Assembly (NCBI RefSeq): GCF_000299935.1
Contig: NZ_AMRL01000003.1
Location: 176,390-240,389, forward strand
DNA from: Oceanibaculum indicum P24
GTDB lineage: Bacteria > Pseudomonadota > Alphaproteobacteria > Oceanibaculales > Oceanibaculaceae
Length of the DNA stretch: 64,000 nt
Direction of reading: 5' to 3'
Below, piece by piece: positions 45,974 to 54,759 of this stretch. Every line of letters starts with the position of its first letter. The first letter of the stretch is position 1. A model generated the notes under the pieces. That model worked only from the letters and a program-made list of their open reading frames with translations, was not told the origin of the DNA and made no database searches. A program made the position numbers and the translations under genes.

Positions 45974-47964
45974 ACGCTCCTGTTCCGGCCAAGCCGGTCA
46001 TTCAACGCTTCCAGCAACAGCCGGATATCGATGGGTTTCGTCAGATACTCTTCAAAGCCGGCCCCCTTGCCCCGCTCAACATCCTTTTCCATCGCCGCCG
46101 CAGACAGGGCGAGGACGGGAATTTCCCTGGTTGCCGGGTCGGCCTTCAGCCGCGCCAGTACTTCCAGCCCGTTCATGCCGGGCATGTTGATGTCGAGCAG
46201 GATCACATCGGGCAGATGCACCTGCGCCAGATCGAGCCCGAGCGCGCCATGATAAGCCTCCAGCAGCGTTACCTGAGGATGTTTCGCCAGCGCCTGCCGT
46301 ACCAGCTTCAGATTGGCGGGGTTATCCTCGATATAGAGCACCGTGCCGGCAGACAAAGCCCTGTTATGGCGCTGCTTTTCCCCGGCCACCGGCACAGGCT
46401 TCTGCAACGGCTTCTCCGCCATCGGCAATTCGACCCAGAAGGTCGTGCCGGCCCCGATCCGGCTATCGACGCCGATGTGCCCGCCCATGCCCTCGATCAG
46501 TCGCTTGGCAATCACCAGGCCGATGCCGGTGCCTTCGATCTCGCTGTTCTCCGCCCCCAGCCGGTTGAAGGGGGTAAACAGCTGATCCAGCTTTTCCGAC
46601 GGAATGCCGTTGCCGGTATCCGCCACGGAAATCCGGACCATGCCATCGCCGCGCGGCAGCGCCGTCACCACGATGCTGCCTGACTGACGGTTATATTTCA
46701 CGGCGTTGCTCAACAGATTGACCAGCACCTGGTTAAGGCGGGTGCGGTCGCCGCGCACGGCGATGGCGGACGGCTTGCGTGCGAACTGCACGGCGATGTC
46801 GCGATTTGCCGCCAGCGGCGTCACCAGCCCTCCGCTCTCCGCGAACAGCTCGGCAAGGCCGACATCCTCAATGGAGAGCTCGATTCGCCCGGATTCGATC
46901 CGTGCCAGATCGAGAATTTCATTGATGAGCTGCAAGAGATGCTGGCCGGAACGCCGGATCGTCCGCACGCTGTCCAGCTGGTCTTCGCTCAGCCCCTCGT
47001 CGATCTCCAGAACCTGGGCGAACCCCATAATCGCGTTAAGGGGGGTGCGCAACTCGTGGCTCATGCTGGACAGGAAGTCAGACTTCGCACGGCTGGCGGC
47101 CTCGGCCTGCTCCTTCGCCTGGACCATGTCCGTGACATCCTGGACGATACCGACCGCAAACCTTGAGGTTCCGTCCGGCCCCGGCTCGAAGCGCGCCCGT
47201 TCGTGCACATGGCGAACCGCGCCATCGGGCCGCACGATGCGATGCACCATGTCATAGATGCCGGTTTCCCTGGCCTTGGCGATGTGACGCTTCAGCCCCT
47301 CCAGATCGTCGGGATGCACCATGTCGTAGAAATTCGCGATGGTGGGCCGGAAGACAGCAGGGTCCTGGCCGAAAATCTCGTATACGACCGGGGACCAGTG
47401 GATCGAGCCGTCCGTGCCGGCGATCTCCCAATTGCCGAGACGGGCGATCTCCTGCGCCTGACGTAACAGGCCGCGCTCTTTCTGCAGCGTCCTTTCGACC
47501 TCTTTCCGTTCGGTTATATCGCGCAGCACACCGACGAAATGCGGATCATCGCCAATCCTGATCTCGGTCACCGTGATTTCCAGCGGCAGCACGGTGCCAT
47601 CCTTGCGCTTTCCGGATAATTCCAGCGACCGGCCGATGATTCTGTTCTTCCCGGTTTCGGCATAGCGACGCAGGTAATTGTCATGGTTCCGGCCATGGGT
47701 TTCCGGCATCAGGATGCTGATATTCGCGCCGAGCAGTTCCTCCTGTGCATAGCCGAAAATCCGCTGCATCGCCGGGTTCAGCTCGACAATTTCCCCCTGC
47801 CTGTCGATGACCACGACCCCAGAGACCACCGAATCGACGATGTTCTTGTAGAAGCGGAGCGTGTGCTCAAAGCCCGTGCCTTGGCCCCCTTGCTGCAATG
47901 CCCCTGAGGGATGTGAGGGATGCCGCTGCGCCTGCGGGTGAACATGGTCGCCTGGAAATGACAT
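45970..47964 (-). CDS. Hybrid sensor histidine kinase with two PAS domains
   Basis: A 664-residue soluble hybrid kinase: PAS/PAC 1 (about 38-155), PAS/PAC 2 (about 170-285), HisKA with H303 (SSMSHELRTPLNAIMGF), HATPase (about 415-530, NLLSNAVKYNRQS and IEGTGIGLVIAKRL) and a C-terminal receiver with D591 (VILLDINMPGMNG). No membrane segment. The first PAS domain resembles the FixL/oxygen-sensor type (LMPETHGRNHDNYL), so a redox or gas signal is possible. Cotranscribed with the HD-GYP regulator. Confidence 0.95.
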   Translation of the reverse strand: MSFPGDHVHPQAQRHPSHPSGALQQGGQGTGFEHTLRFYKNIVDSVVSGVVVIDRQGEIVELNPAMQRIFGYAQEELLGANISILMPETHGRNHDNYLRRYAETGKNRIIGRSLELSGKRKDGTVLPLEITVTEIRIGDDPHFVGVLRDITERKEVERTLQKERGLLRQAQEIARLGNWEIAGTDGSIHWSPVVYEIFGQDPAVFRPTIANFYDMVHPDDLEGLKRHIAKARETGIYDMVHRIVRPDGAVRHVHERARFEPGPDGTSRFAVGIVQDVTDMVQAKEQAEAASRAKSDFLSSMSHELRTPLNAIMGFAQVLEIDEGLSEDQLDSVRTIRRSGQHLLQLINEILDLARIESGRIELSIEDVGLAELFAESGGLVTPLAANRDIAVQFARKPSAIAVRGDRTRLNQVLVNLLSNAVKYNRQSGSIVVTALPRGDGMVRISVADTGNGIPSEKLDQLFTPFNRLGAENSEIEGTGIGLVIAKRLIEGMGGHIGVDSRIGAGTTFWVELPMAEKPLQKPVPVAGEKQRHNRALSAGTVLYIEDNPANLKLVRQALAKHPQVTLLEAYHGALGLDLAQVHLPDVILLDINMPGMNGLEVLARLKADPATREIPVLALSAAAMEKDVERGKGAGFEEYLTKPIDIRLLLEALNDRLGRNRSV

Positions 47965-48067
47965 CGGGGTTGTGCCTGCCTATCTTTGATAAAATGCAAA
48001 TTAAAAGTCAGGCATTAAAAATCGATTAAGCCCACAGCCGATTACCGCTGACCTGCCGGAAATTCGT

Positions 48068-48541
48068 TTGGCAAAGCACACCGCCCTCACTAAGGTGCGC
48101 TGGCGTTTGCGGGGAAAAACGGTCTTGACCAAGGGCTTGCAGAACAGAACGGCACGGGCCGAGCAGTCGTGGCGGTTACTGACCGCCGCGTTGCTGGTCG
48201 TGACGCTGTTCGCCCAGTCGCTGCTGCCGTTCTTCTATGCCGCTGAGGCCAGAGCCAGCCAGATCGAGGGCAAGGCGCAGACCTTCATGGTCTGTACCGC
48301 CGAGGGCTACAAGCTCATCCGGGCCGGCGATGCGACTGACCCCGGCGACAGTGGGCAGGTTCTGCATTGCCCGCTCTGCCTCGGCGCGCAGCAGCTCGCG
48401 ATCCTGCCCCCGCCAGCCCCGAACACCCTTCCCGCCCTCAGCGAAACCGCGCTGCGGCTGCGCCCGGCCCCGGATGCCGGCCGCCCTGCCGGAATTGTGC
48501 TGCGCTGGCCGGAAGCCCGCGCCCCACCCGCCATCGTCTGA
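48068..48541 (+). CDS. DUF2946-like protein
   Basis: About 157 residues from TTG at 48068, with one hydrophobic segment (LLTAALLVVTLFAQSLLPFF) and a small Cys motif CPLCLGAQQ. This fits DUF2946, small exported proteins often found beside copper genes. No ATG is available; TTG at 48068 has GGAA 6 nt upstream and TTG at 48125 is an alternative. It precedes the YcnI-like and receptor genes by 78 nt, suggesting a metal-related operon. Confidence 0.7.
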   Translation: MAKHTALTKVRWRLRGKTVLTKGLQNRTARAEQSWRLLTAALLVVTLFAQSLLPFFYAAEARASQIEGKAQTFMVCTAEGYKLIRAGDATDPGDSGQVLHCPLCLGAQQLAILPPPAPNTLPALSETALRLRPAPDAGRPAGIVLRWPEARAPPAIV

Positions 48542-48619
48542 TCGACCTGAAAACCACAACAAGGCGCCGGCTTCGATAAAGCCGCGCGCTGTCGATCCCA
48601 TACGATGGAGTTAATCCTC

Positions 48620-49168
48620 ATGCGTAACGCATTCCGCGTCGCGGCCCTGTGTGCCGCGACCGCTGCCGGCATTTCGGCGGCTTCCGCCCCCGCCGGCGCT
48701 CATGCCGTGGTGGAGCCGAAGCAGGCCCCCGCCGGCAGCTACCAGAAGGTCACCGTCCGCATCACCCATGGCTGTGACGGTGCGGCGACCAACAAGGTCA
48801 TCGTCGTGCTGCCCGAGGGCATCCTGACCGCCCGCCCGCAGGCCAAGCCGGGCTGGCAGGTCGAGTTCCTGAAGGAGAAGCTGGCCGAGCCGGTGCCTGC
48901 CGGCCACGGCAAGATGCTGTCCGAGCGGATCGTCCAGGTGATCTGGAGCGGCAACAGCCTGCCGGACTGGCAGTTCGACGAATTCGCCCTGTCGCTGAAG
49001 CTGCCGGCGGGTGCAGCCGGCACCGTCCTGCCCTTCGTGACCGTGCAGGAATGCGATGGCGGCAAGTCCTGGCACTGGAGCGCCGAACCGGGCACCCACA
49101 CCCATTCGCATGGCCCGGGCATGGATATGGGCCCCGCCCCCGTGCTGCGCCTGACGGAAGGAAAGTAA
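48620..49168 (+). CDS. YcnI-like (DUF1775) copper-binding protein
   Basis: A 182-residue exported protein. A signal peptide ends at AGA, leaving mature HAVVEPKQAPAGSYQKV, where the N-terminal His is the copper ligand known in YcnI. HGCDGAATNKVIVVLP and the Trp-rich end are family features; a short His/Met tail (THTHSHGPGMDMG) may add metal sites. ATG at 48620 opens the signal peptide and follows GGAG by 9 nt. It ends 4 nt before the receptor gene. Confidence 0.9.
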   Translation: MRNAFRVAALCAATAAGISAASAPAGAHAVVEPKQAPAGSYQKVTVRITHGCDGAATNKVIVVLPEGILTARPQAKPGWQVEFLKEKLAEPVPAGHGKMLSERIVQVIWSGNSLPDWQFDEFALSLKLPAGAAGTVLPFVTVQECDGGKSWHWSAEPGTHTHSHGPGMDMGPAPVLRLTEGK

Positions 49169-49172
49169 GACC

Positions 49173-51239
49173 ATGAACCGCACTTACCACAGCCTCCTCC
49201 TGGCCGGCGTGATGACGCTCGCTGGGACGGAAACCTTCGCCCAGACCCAGGGCCAGACCCAGACCCTCTCGCCGATCCGCATCGAGGTTCCCGCACCGGC
49301 CCAGAGCCTGACGCAGCCGACGGCGGAACAGGCGAAGCAGAAGATCGAGCAGGTGCCCGGCGGCGTCGATCTGGTACCCGCCGAGGAGTTCCGGGACGGC
49401 CGCGCCGCCACGCTGAAGGACGCGCTGGACTATGTGCCGGGTGTGTTCATCCAGCCCAAGTTCGGCGAGGATTCCCGCCTGTCGATCCGGGGCTCCGGCC
49501 TGGCCCGCAACTTCCACCTGCGCGGTGTGAAGCTGCTGCAGGACGGCGTGCCGGTCAGCCTGGCCGATGGCAGCGGCGACTTCCAGGAGATCGACCCGCT
49601 GAACATCGACTATATCGAGGTGTTCAAGGGGGCCAACGCGCTGCGCTATGGTTCGACGGCGCTGGGCGGGGCAATCAATGTCCACACCCCCACCGGCCGC
49701 GACCTTGACGGTGTGCTGACCCGTGCCGAGATCGGCAGCGACGGCTATCGCCGCGGCCAGATCGCCGGCGGCCAGCATGGCGCGGACTGGGATGCCTATG
49801 CCACTGTCACCACCATCCAGCAGGACGGCTACCGCGACCATACGGAACAGAACAACCTGCGCTTCAACAGCAATATCGGCCTGCGCCTGTCGGACCGGGC
49901 CGAGACCCGCTTCTTCATCGCCTATAACGATATCGACCAGCAGATCGCCGGTTCGGTCTCGCGAGACCAGGCGCTGAACGATCCCCGGCGTGCTGCCGCC
50001 GGCAATCTGGCGCTGGACTACAAGCGGGACATCGAATCGATCCGCCTTGGCAACCGCACCTCCATCGCGCTGGCCGACGGCACGGCCAGCTTCGGCGGCT
50101 ATTTCGTCAGCCGCGAGCTGATCCACCCGATCTTCCAGGTACTCGATAACACCGTGCTGGATTACGGCGTGTTCGGCGAGTACGAGACCGAGGGTCAGGC
50201 CTTCGGCCTGAAGCAGGATTATGTGCTGGGCCTGCAGCTGGGCCGGGGCACCACCGACAATCTGCGTTATACGAACGTCTCCGGACAGAAGGGCGCGCTG
50301 CGCTACCAGTCCGAGGACACCTCGCAGAATGCCGACCTGTATGGCGAGGCCCGCACCTGGGTACGCTCCGACCTTGCCGTCATCCTGGCGGCACAGGCCG
50401 GCTACGGCACCCGCGAGGTGGAGGACAAGTTCCTCTCCGACGGCGATGCCAGCTTCGACAAGAGCTTCACCAGCTTCAACCCGCGCCTCGGCCTGCTGTG
50501 GCAGGCGGCGCCGAACTGGCAGCTCTTCGGCAATCTGTCGCGCAGCACGGAACTCCCGACGCTGAGCGACCTCAGCCCGACCGCGACCGCCCCCATCGGC
50601 AATGTCGATCCGCAGACCGCCGTGACGCTGGAGATCGGCACGCGCGGCAGCCAGGGCCGCTTCACCTGGGATGTCGCGGTCTATCGCGCCTGGATGAAGG
50701 ATGAAATCCAGTATTTCACCGCCGCCAACGGGCAGAGCTACGCCCAGAACGCCGACAGCACCATCCATCAGGGGCTGGAGCTGGGGCTGGATGTGCGGCT
50801 GCTGGACGATCTGTTCACCGCCACCGGCGGCGACAGCCTGACCCTGCGGCAGGCCTATACCTTCAGCGACTTCCGCTTCGACGGCGATGCGGTCTATGGC
50901 GACAACAAGCTGCCGGGCGCGCCGCGTCACTTCTACCGGGCGGAGCTGCGCTACGACCATCCGGCCGGCTTCTATGCCGGGCCGAATGTCGAATGGGTGC
51001 CGGAAGCCTATTACGTCGATAACGCCAACACGACCGAGACCGCATCCTACGCGCTGCTCGGCCTGAAAGCGGGCTACAACGACCCGGCCGGCTGGTCGCT
51101 GTTCATCGACGGCCGCAACCTGACCGACGAGCGCTATATCGCCTCGGCCAGCGTTTCGACCACAGCCACCCCGGCCTCGGCGGTATTCGAACCTGGCTTC
51201 GGCCGGGCCGTCTATGCCGGCGTGCAGGTGCGCTGGTAA
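49173..51239 (+). CDS. TonB-dependent receptor, probably copper-related
   Basis: A 688-residue outer-membrane receptor: signal peptide (1-24), plug domain (LKDALDYVPGVFIQPKFG, SIRGSGLARNFHLRGVKLL, EVFKGANALRYGSTALGGA), 22-strand barrel and a C-terminal aromatic (VYAGVQVRW). The upstream DUF2946 and YcnI genes suggest copper or a copper chelate as cargo, but siderophores cannot be excluded from the sequence. Confidence 0.9.
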   Translation: MNRTYHSLLLAGVMTLAGTETFAQTQGQTQTLSPIRIEVPAPAQSLTQPTAEQAKQKIEQVPGGVDLVPAEEFRDGRAATLKDALDYVPGVFIQPKFGEDSRLSIRGSGLARNFHLRGVKLLQDGVPVSLADGSGDFQEIDPLNIDYIEVFKGANALRYGSTALGGAINVHTPTGRDLDGVLTRAEIGSDGYRRGQIAGGQHGADWDAYATVTTIQQDGYRDHTEQNNLRFNSNIGLRLSDRAETRFFIAYNDIDQQIAGSVSRDQALNDPRRAAAGNLALDYKRDIESIRLGNRTSIALADGTASFGGYFVSRELIHPIFQVLDNTVLDYGVFGEYETEGQAFGLKQDYVLGLQLGRGTTDNLRYTNVSGQKGALRYQSEDTSQNADLYGEARTWVRSDLAVILAAQAGYGTREVEDKFLSDGDASFDKSFTSFNPRLGLLWQAAPNWQLFGNLSRSTELPTLSDLSPTATAPIGNVDPQTAVTLEIGTRGSQGRFTWDVAVYRAWMKDEIQYFTAANGQSYAQNADSTIHQGLELGLDVRLLDDLFTATGGDSLTLRQAYTFSDFRFDGDAVYGDNKLPGAPRHFYRAELRYDHPAGFYAGPNVEWVPEAYYVDNANTTETASYALLGLKAGYNDPAGWSLFIDGRNLTDERYIASASVSTTATPASAVFEPGFGRAVYAGVQVRW

Positions 51240-51253
51240 CTCTGCCATGCTTC

Positions 51254-51281
51254 GGCCGTCCCCGAATTACCGGGGGCGGCC
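51254..51281. other. Hairpin after the receptor gene
   Basis: GGCCGTCCCC pairs with GGGGGCGGCC (51272-51281) over 10 bp with one G-T pair and an 8-nt loop. There is no T run, so it may be a processing or pausing site rather than a full intrinsic terminator. Confidence 0.55.
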
Positions 51282-51326
51282 AAGCCTCTATGGTGAGACG
51301 GATTTTCCCGCTACAGTCCGCCTCCC

Positions 51327-52085
51327 ATGCTTTCCGATCTTTCGTCTCACGCGCCCGAAATCCTGATTGTCGCCGCCGTCTTCCTGCTGGCCGGCGCGGT
51401 GAAGGGCGTCATTGGCATGGGGCTGCCGACCATCGCGCTGGGTCTGCTGACCGCCACGGTCGGCCTTGAGACCGCGATGGCGCTGATCCTGGCCCCGGCC
51501 ATCATCACCAATATCTGGCAGGGCTTCGTCGGTGCCCATGTGCGCGAGGTGTTCAGCCGGCTCTGGCCCTTCTTCGTGCCGGCAACGCTGACCATCTGGC
51601 TGGGCGTGGCGCTGGCGCAGATCTGGCCGGCCGCCCTGCCGGTGGCCTTGCTGGGCGGCGTGCTGATCGCCTATGGCGTGCTGGGCCTCGCGAAGCCTGC
51701 CCTGCACCTGCCGCCGCGCCATGACCGCTGGGTGGCGCCGCTGGCCGGCGCGCTGAACGGCATCTTCTCCGGCCTGACCGCCACCTTCGTGATTCCCGGA
51801 CTGCTGTATCTTCAGGCGCAGAATCTGAACCGCGACCAGATGGTCCGCGCGCTCGGCCAGCTGTTCGTGCTGTCCACCGCCATGCTGGCCCTGGCGCTGG
51901 CCTTCTTCGGCAGGCTGCCGCCGGAGGCCAGCCTGGCCTCGCTGCTGTCCGTCCTCCCCGCGATTGCCGGCATGGTGGCGGGCAGCTGGCTGCGCCGCCG
52001 CCTGTCTGAGGCCGCCTTCCGCCGGGTGTTCTTCACAGCGCTGATCGCCCTTGGCGCCTACCTGCTGCTGCCGGTCCTGTTCTAG
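51327..52085 (+). CDS. TauE/SafE family membrane protein
   Basis: A 252-residue protein with about eight hydrophobic segments in two repeats (AVKGVIGMGLPTIALGLLTA near the first). The family exports sulfite, sulfonates or other organic anions. It begins 87 nt after the receptor and may belong to the same transcription unit; a link to copper is not evident. Confidence 0.9.
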   Translation: MLSDLSSHAPEILIVAAVFLLAGAVKGVIGMGLPTIALGLLTATVGLETAMALILAPAIITNIWQGFVGAHVREVFSRLWPFFVPATLTIWLGVALAQIWPAALPVALLGGVLIAYGVLGLAKPALHLPPRHDRWVAPLAGALNGIFSGLTATFVIPGLLYLQAQNLNRDQMVRALGQLFVLSTAMLALALAFFGRLPPEASLASLLSVLPAIAGMVAGSWLRRRLSEAAFRRVFFTALIALGAYLLLPVLF

Positions 52086-52138
52086 CTCCTCTGGCCCGAG
52101 GTCTGGACCCGGCAGGCTGGGATGCGTAGAACAGGGGC

Positions 52139-53128
52139 ATGACATCCAAGACTGACCTGTTCCCGATGCCGCCCGCGCAACACACCGCCGAGGGCGACAT
52201 CCGCCATGTCGGCGTCGAACTGGAGATGGGCGATATCGACATCGACAGCCTGTCCCGGCTGGTGGCCGACCATGTTGGCGGCACGGTCGAGAAGCGCAGC
52301 CGCTATGTCCATACCGTCACTGGCGACCCTGCCGGCGACTGGGAGGTGGAGCTGGATTTCGCCTATCTGAAAAACAAGACCGAGGCTCCCGCCGACGATC
52401 TGGGCGAGCTGGCCGAGGATATATTGCGCTTCGGCGCGGAACAGATCGTACCGCTGGAGATCGTCAGCCCGCCCCTGCCGATCGACCGTTTGCAGGAAGT
52501 GAACGAGCTGATCGACCGGCTGCGTGAGGCTGGCGCCAGCGGCACCGGCGGCGGCCTGTCCTATGCCTTCGGCCTGCATCTGAACCCGGAGACTCCGGCA
52601 ACCGATGCGGCGACGATCACGCACCACCTGCAGGCCTTCCTGTGCCTGTTCGACTGGCTGAAGAAGCGCGCCAAGGTGGATATGACGCGCCGGCTGACGG
52701 CCTATATCGCCGCCTATCCGGCGGATTATGTGCGCCTCGTCGTCGATCCCGCCTATACGCCGGGCGAGGCCGACCTGATCGACGATTACCTGGCATTCAA
52801 CCCGTCACGGAACCGCGCGCTCGACATGCTGCCGCTGTTTGCGCATCTGGACGAGAAGCGGGTGCGCGCCAAGGTGGCGGACAAGCGCGTGAGGAGCAGG
52901 CCGACCTATCACTACCGCCTGCCCAATTGCGAGATCGACCGGCCCGGCTGGGGCATTCACGAGGCCTGGGCCGACTGGGTGATGCTGGAGCGGGTGGCCG
53001 CCGAGCCGGAGAAACTTGCCGCCCTGTGCACCCTCTTTCAGACTTTCCTCGACGAGCCCTTCGCCCTGTTCAACGAGGGCTGGGCGGAACGTGTGGACCG
53101 GTGGCTCGGCGAACACTTTCCCCGCTGA
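52139..53128 (+). CDS. Amidoligase family protein
   Basis: A 329-residue protein of the amidoligase (PF12224-type) COOH-NH2 ligase family, related in fold to glutamine synthetase and gamma-glutamylcysteine ligases. The acidic opening HVGVELEMGDIDIDSL and the later GGLSYAFGLHLNPE carry the expected metal and ATP residues. The family is predicted to make amide bonds on peptides, cell-wall units or small molecules. The downstream glutamine amidotransferase overlaps it by 28 nt, so the two probably act on one product. Confidence 0.85.
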   Translation: MTSKTDLFPMPPAQHTAEGDIRHVGVELEMGDIDIDSLSRLVADHVGGTVEKRSRYVHTVTGDPAGDWEVELDFAYLKNKTEAPADDLGELAEDILRFGAEQIVPLEIVSPPLPIDRLQEVNELIDRLREAGASGTGGGLSYAFGLHLNPETPATDAATITHHLQAFLCLFDWLKKRAKVDMTRRLTAYIAAYPADYVRLVVDPAYTPGEADLIDDYLAFNPSRNRALDMLPLFAHLDEKRVRAKVADKRVRSRPTYHYRLPNCEIDRPGWGIHEAWADWVMLERVAAEPEKLAALCTLFQTFLDEPFALFNEGWAERVDRWLGEHFPR

Positions 53129-53829
53129 TCGCCGTCACCGGCCCACGGCGTGGCGGCAAGGCGCCGCGCCTGCTGGTGCATCTGGCGATCCTGCTGGCCG
53201 GCGGCCGGCCCGTTCACCTGCGTCCGGGCGGCCCGCACAGCCATGACATGACCAACTATGACGGCGTGGTCATCACCGGCGGGCATGATATCGACCCGGT
53301 GCTCTATGCCAGCCAGTCCGAGGTCGTGCCGAAATACGACAGCGAGCGGGACAAGCTGGAATCCGACGTGATCGACGATGCGCTGGCGCGCGGCCTGCCG
53401 CTGCTCGGCATCTGCCGGGGCGCGCAGCTGCTGAATGTCCGGCTGGGCGGCACACTGTTCCAGGAGCTGCGCTCGCGCCGCAAGCAGACCTCCAACCGCT
53501 GGACCATCCTGCCGCTGAAGACCCTGCTGATCGAGGCCGACAGCTGCCTGCGCGAATTGCTGCGCGGCCAGCGCGTGAAGATCAACAGCCTGCACAATCA
53601 GGGCATCGATGTGCTGGGCGACGGGCTGATCGTCTCCGGCCGCGACCTCGACGGTATCGTGCAGGGCATTGAGGCGCCCGGCCAGCGCTTCCTGATCGGC
53701 GTGCAATGGCATCCGGAATTCCTGATCTTCCAGGCCCGCCAGCGCCGGCTGTTCAAGGCGCTGGTGGAGGCGGCGAAAACCCACAGGCAAAACGCTGGCT
53801 CGCAGATGCCTTGCGAGGGCATCGGCTGA
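53101..53829 (+). CDS. Class I glutamine amidotransferase-like / gamma-glutamyl hydrolase (PuuD type)
   Basis: A 242-residue class I amidotransferase-fold protein of the peptidase C26/PuuD group. The nucleophile elbow is GLPLLGICRGAQLLNVRLGG and the His-Glu pair is in GVQWHPEFL; VVITGGHDIDPVLY is also typical. GTG at 53101 overlaps the amidoligase stop; no ATG fits. In PuuD the reaction removes gamma-linked glutamate. Here it probably edits or hydrolyses the amide made by the amidoligase. Confidence 0.85.
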   Translation: MARRTLSPLIAVTGPRRGGKAPRLLVHLAILLAGGRPVHLRPGGPHSHDMTNYDGVVITGGHDIDPVLYASQSEVVPKYDSERDKLESDVIDDALARGLPLLGICRGAQLLNVRLGGTLFQELRSRRKQTSNRWTILPLKTLLIEADSCLRELLRGQRVKINSLHNQGIDVLGDGLIVSGRDLDGIVQGIEAPGQRFLIGVQWHPEFLIFQARQRRLFKALVEAAKTHRQNAGSQMPCEGIG

Positions 53830-53888
53830 ACCGCCGGCGCGGGCGCTGCGTATAGAGCTGTGTCCCGCCCGAAGCAGACAGGCTGATC

Positions 53889-54596
53889 ATGTCCGAGGAG
53901 TTTTCCGAAAACGCTGTCGCCGTGGTGATCGGCGCTGGCGGCGGCATCGGTGCCGCCCTGCTGGACAATCTCCGCCAGCGCGGCGGGTTCGGTCAGGTGC
54001 TGGGGCTGGGCCGGAGCAGCGAGCCGGCGCTCGACCTGCTGGACGAGGCCAGTATTGAGAATGCCGCACAGCATGTTGCGGCCCTTCCCGGCGAACTGCG
54101 GTTGCTGTTCGATGCCAGCGGCTTCCTGCATGGGCATGGCTTCCAGCCGGAAAAAAGCTGGCGTGACCTCGACCCCGCGCATCTCGCCCATAATTTCACG
54201 GTGAACGCCATCGGCCCGGCGCTGCTGATGAAGCATTTCCTGCCGCTGCTGCCGCGCAAGGGCAAGGCGGTCTTCGCCACGCTCTCGGCCAAGGTCGGCA
54301 GTATTGGCGATAATAATCTCGGCGGCTGGTACGGCTATCGCGCCTCCAAGGCGGCACTGAACCAACTGGTCCATACCGCCGCCATCGAGCTGAAGCGCAG
54401 CCGCCCGCAGGCAATCTGCGTGGCGCTGCATCCGGGCACGGTGGATACGCAGCTATCGGCCCCCTTCTCCAAATCCGGCCTTGCCGTTCGGCCGCCGGAG
54501 GAGGCGGCCGCCGACCTGCTGGCGGTAATCGACGGGCTGATGCCGGAGCAAACCGGCGGCTTCTTCGATTATCGCGGCGATCCGCTTCCCTGGTAG
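53889..54596 (+). CDS. SDR family NAD(P)-dependent oxidoreductase
   Basis: A 235-residue short-chain dehydrogenase with a G-rich loop VIGAGGGIGAALLDNL and a normal Tyr-x3-Lys (YGYRASKAALNQLVHT). The C-terminal PGTVDTQLSAPF fits the C-factor-like SDR branch that often neighbours photolyase genes. It starts 59 nt after the amidotransferase gene and ends 4 nt before DUF2256. Confidence 0.9.
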   Translation: MSEEFSENAVAVVIGAGGGIGAALLDNLRQRGGFGQVLGLGRSSEPALDLLDEASIENAAQHVAALPGELRLLFDASGFLHGHGFQPEKSWRDLDPAHLAHNFTVNAIGPALLMKHFLPLLPRKGKAVFATLSAKVGSIGDNNLGGWYGYRASKAALNQLVHTAAIELKRSRPQAICVALHPGTVDTQLSAPFSKSGLAVRPPEEAAADLLAVIDGLMPEQTGGFFDYRGDPLPW

Positions 54597-54600
54597 CACC

Positions 54601-54759
54601 ATGCCGCGCATGCGCAAGAAAGCCGACCTGCCCTCGAAGATTTGTCAGACCTGCGGCCGCCCCTTCGCCTGGCGCAAGAAATGGCGCACGGTCTGGGAGG
54701 AGGTGAAGACCTGCTCCGACCGCTGCAAGGGTGATCTCCGCCAGAAAGCCAGATCATGA
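54601..54759 (+). CDS. DUF2256 zinc-finger protein
   Basis: A 52-residue protein with a four-Cys finger, CQTCGRPFAWRKKW then CSDRCKGD. DUF2256 proteins are found next to or fused with iron-sulfur photolyases. ATG at 54601 comes 4 nt after the SDR stop, and the stop overlaps the photolyase ATG (ATGA), giving tight coupling. The role is unknown; DNA binding or help with photolyase folding is a guess. Confidence 0.9.
   Translation: MPRMRKKADLPSKICQTCGRPFAWRKKWRTVWEEVKTCSDRCKGDLRQKARS

Noticed and set aside
48798..51248. Long - strand open frame of 816 codons
   Set aside because: Antisense to YcnI and the TonB receptor, both well supported; the antisense product has no domain or signal peptide.
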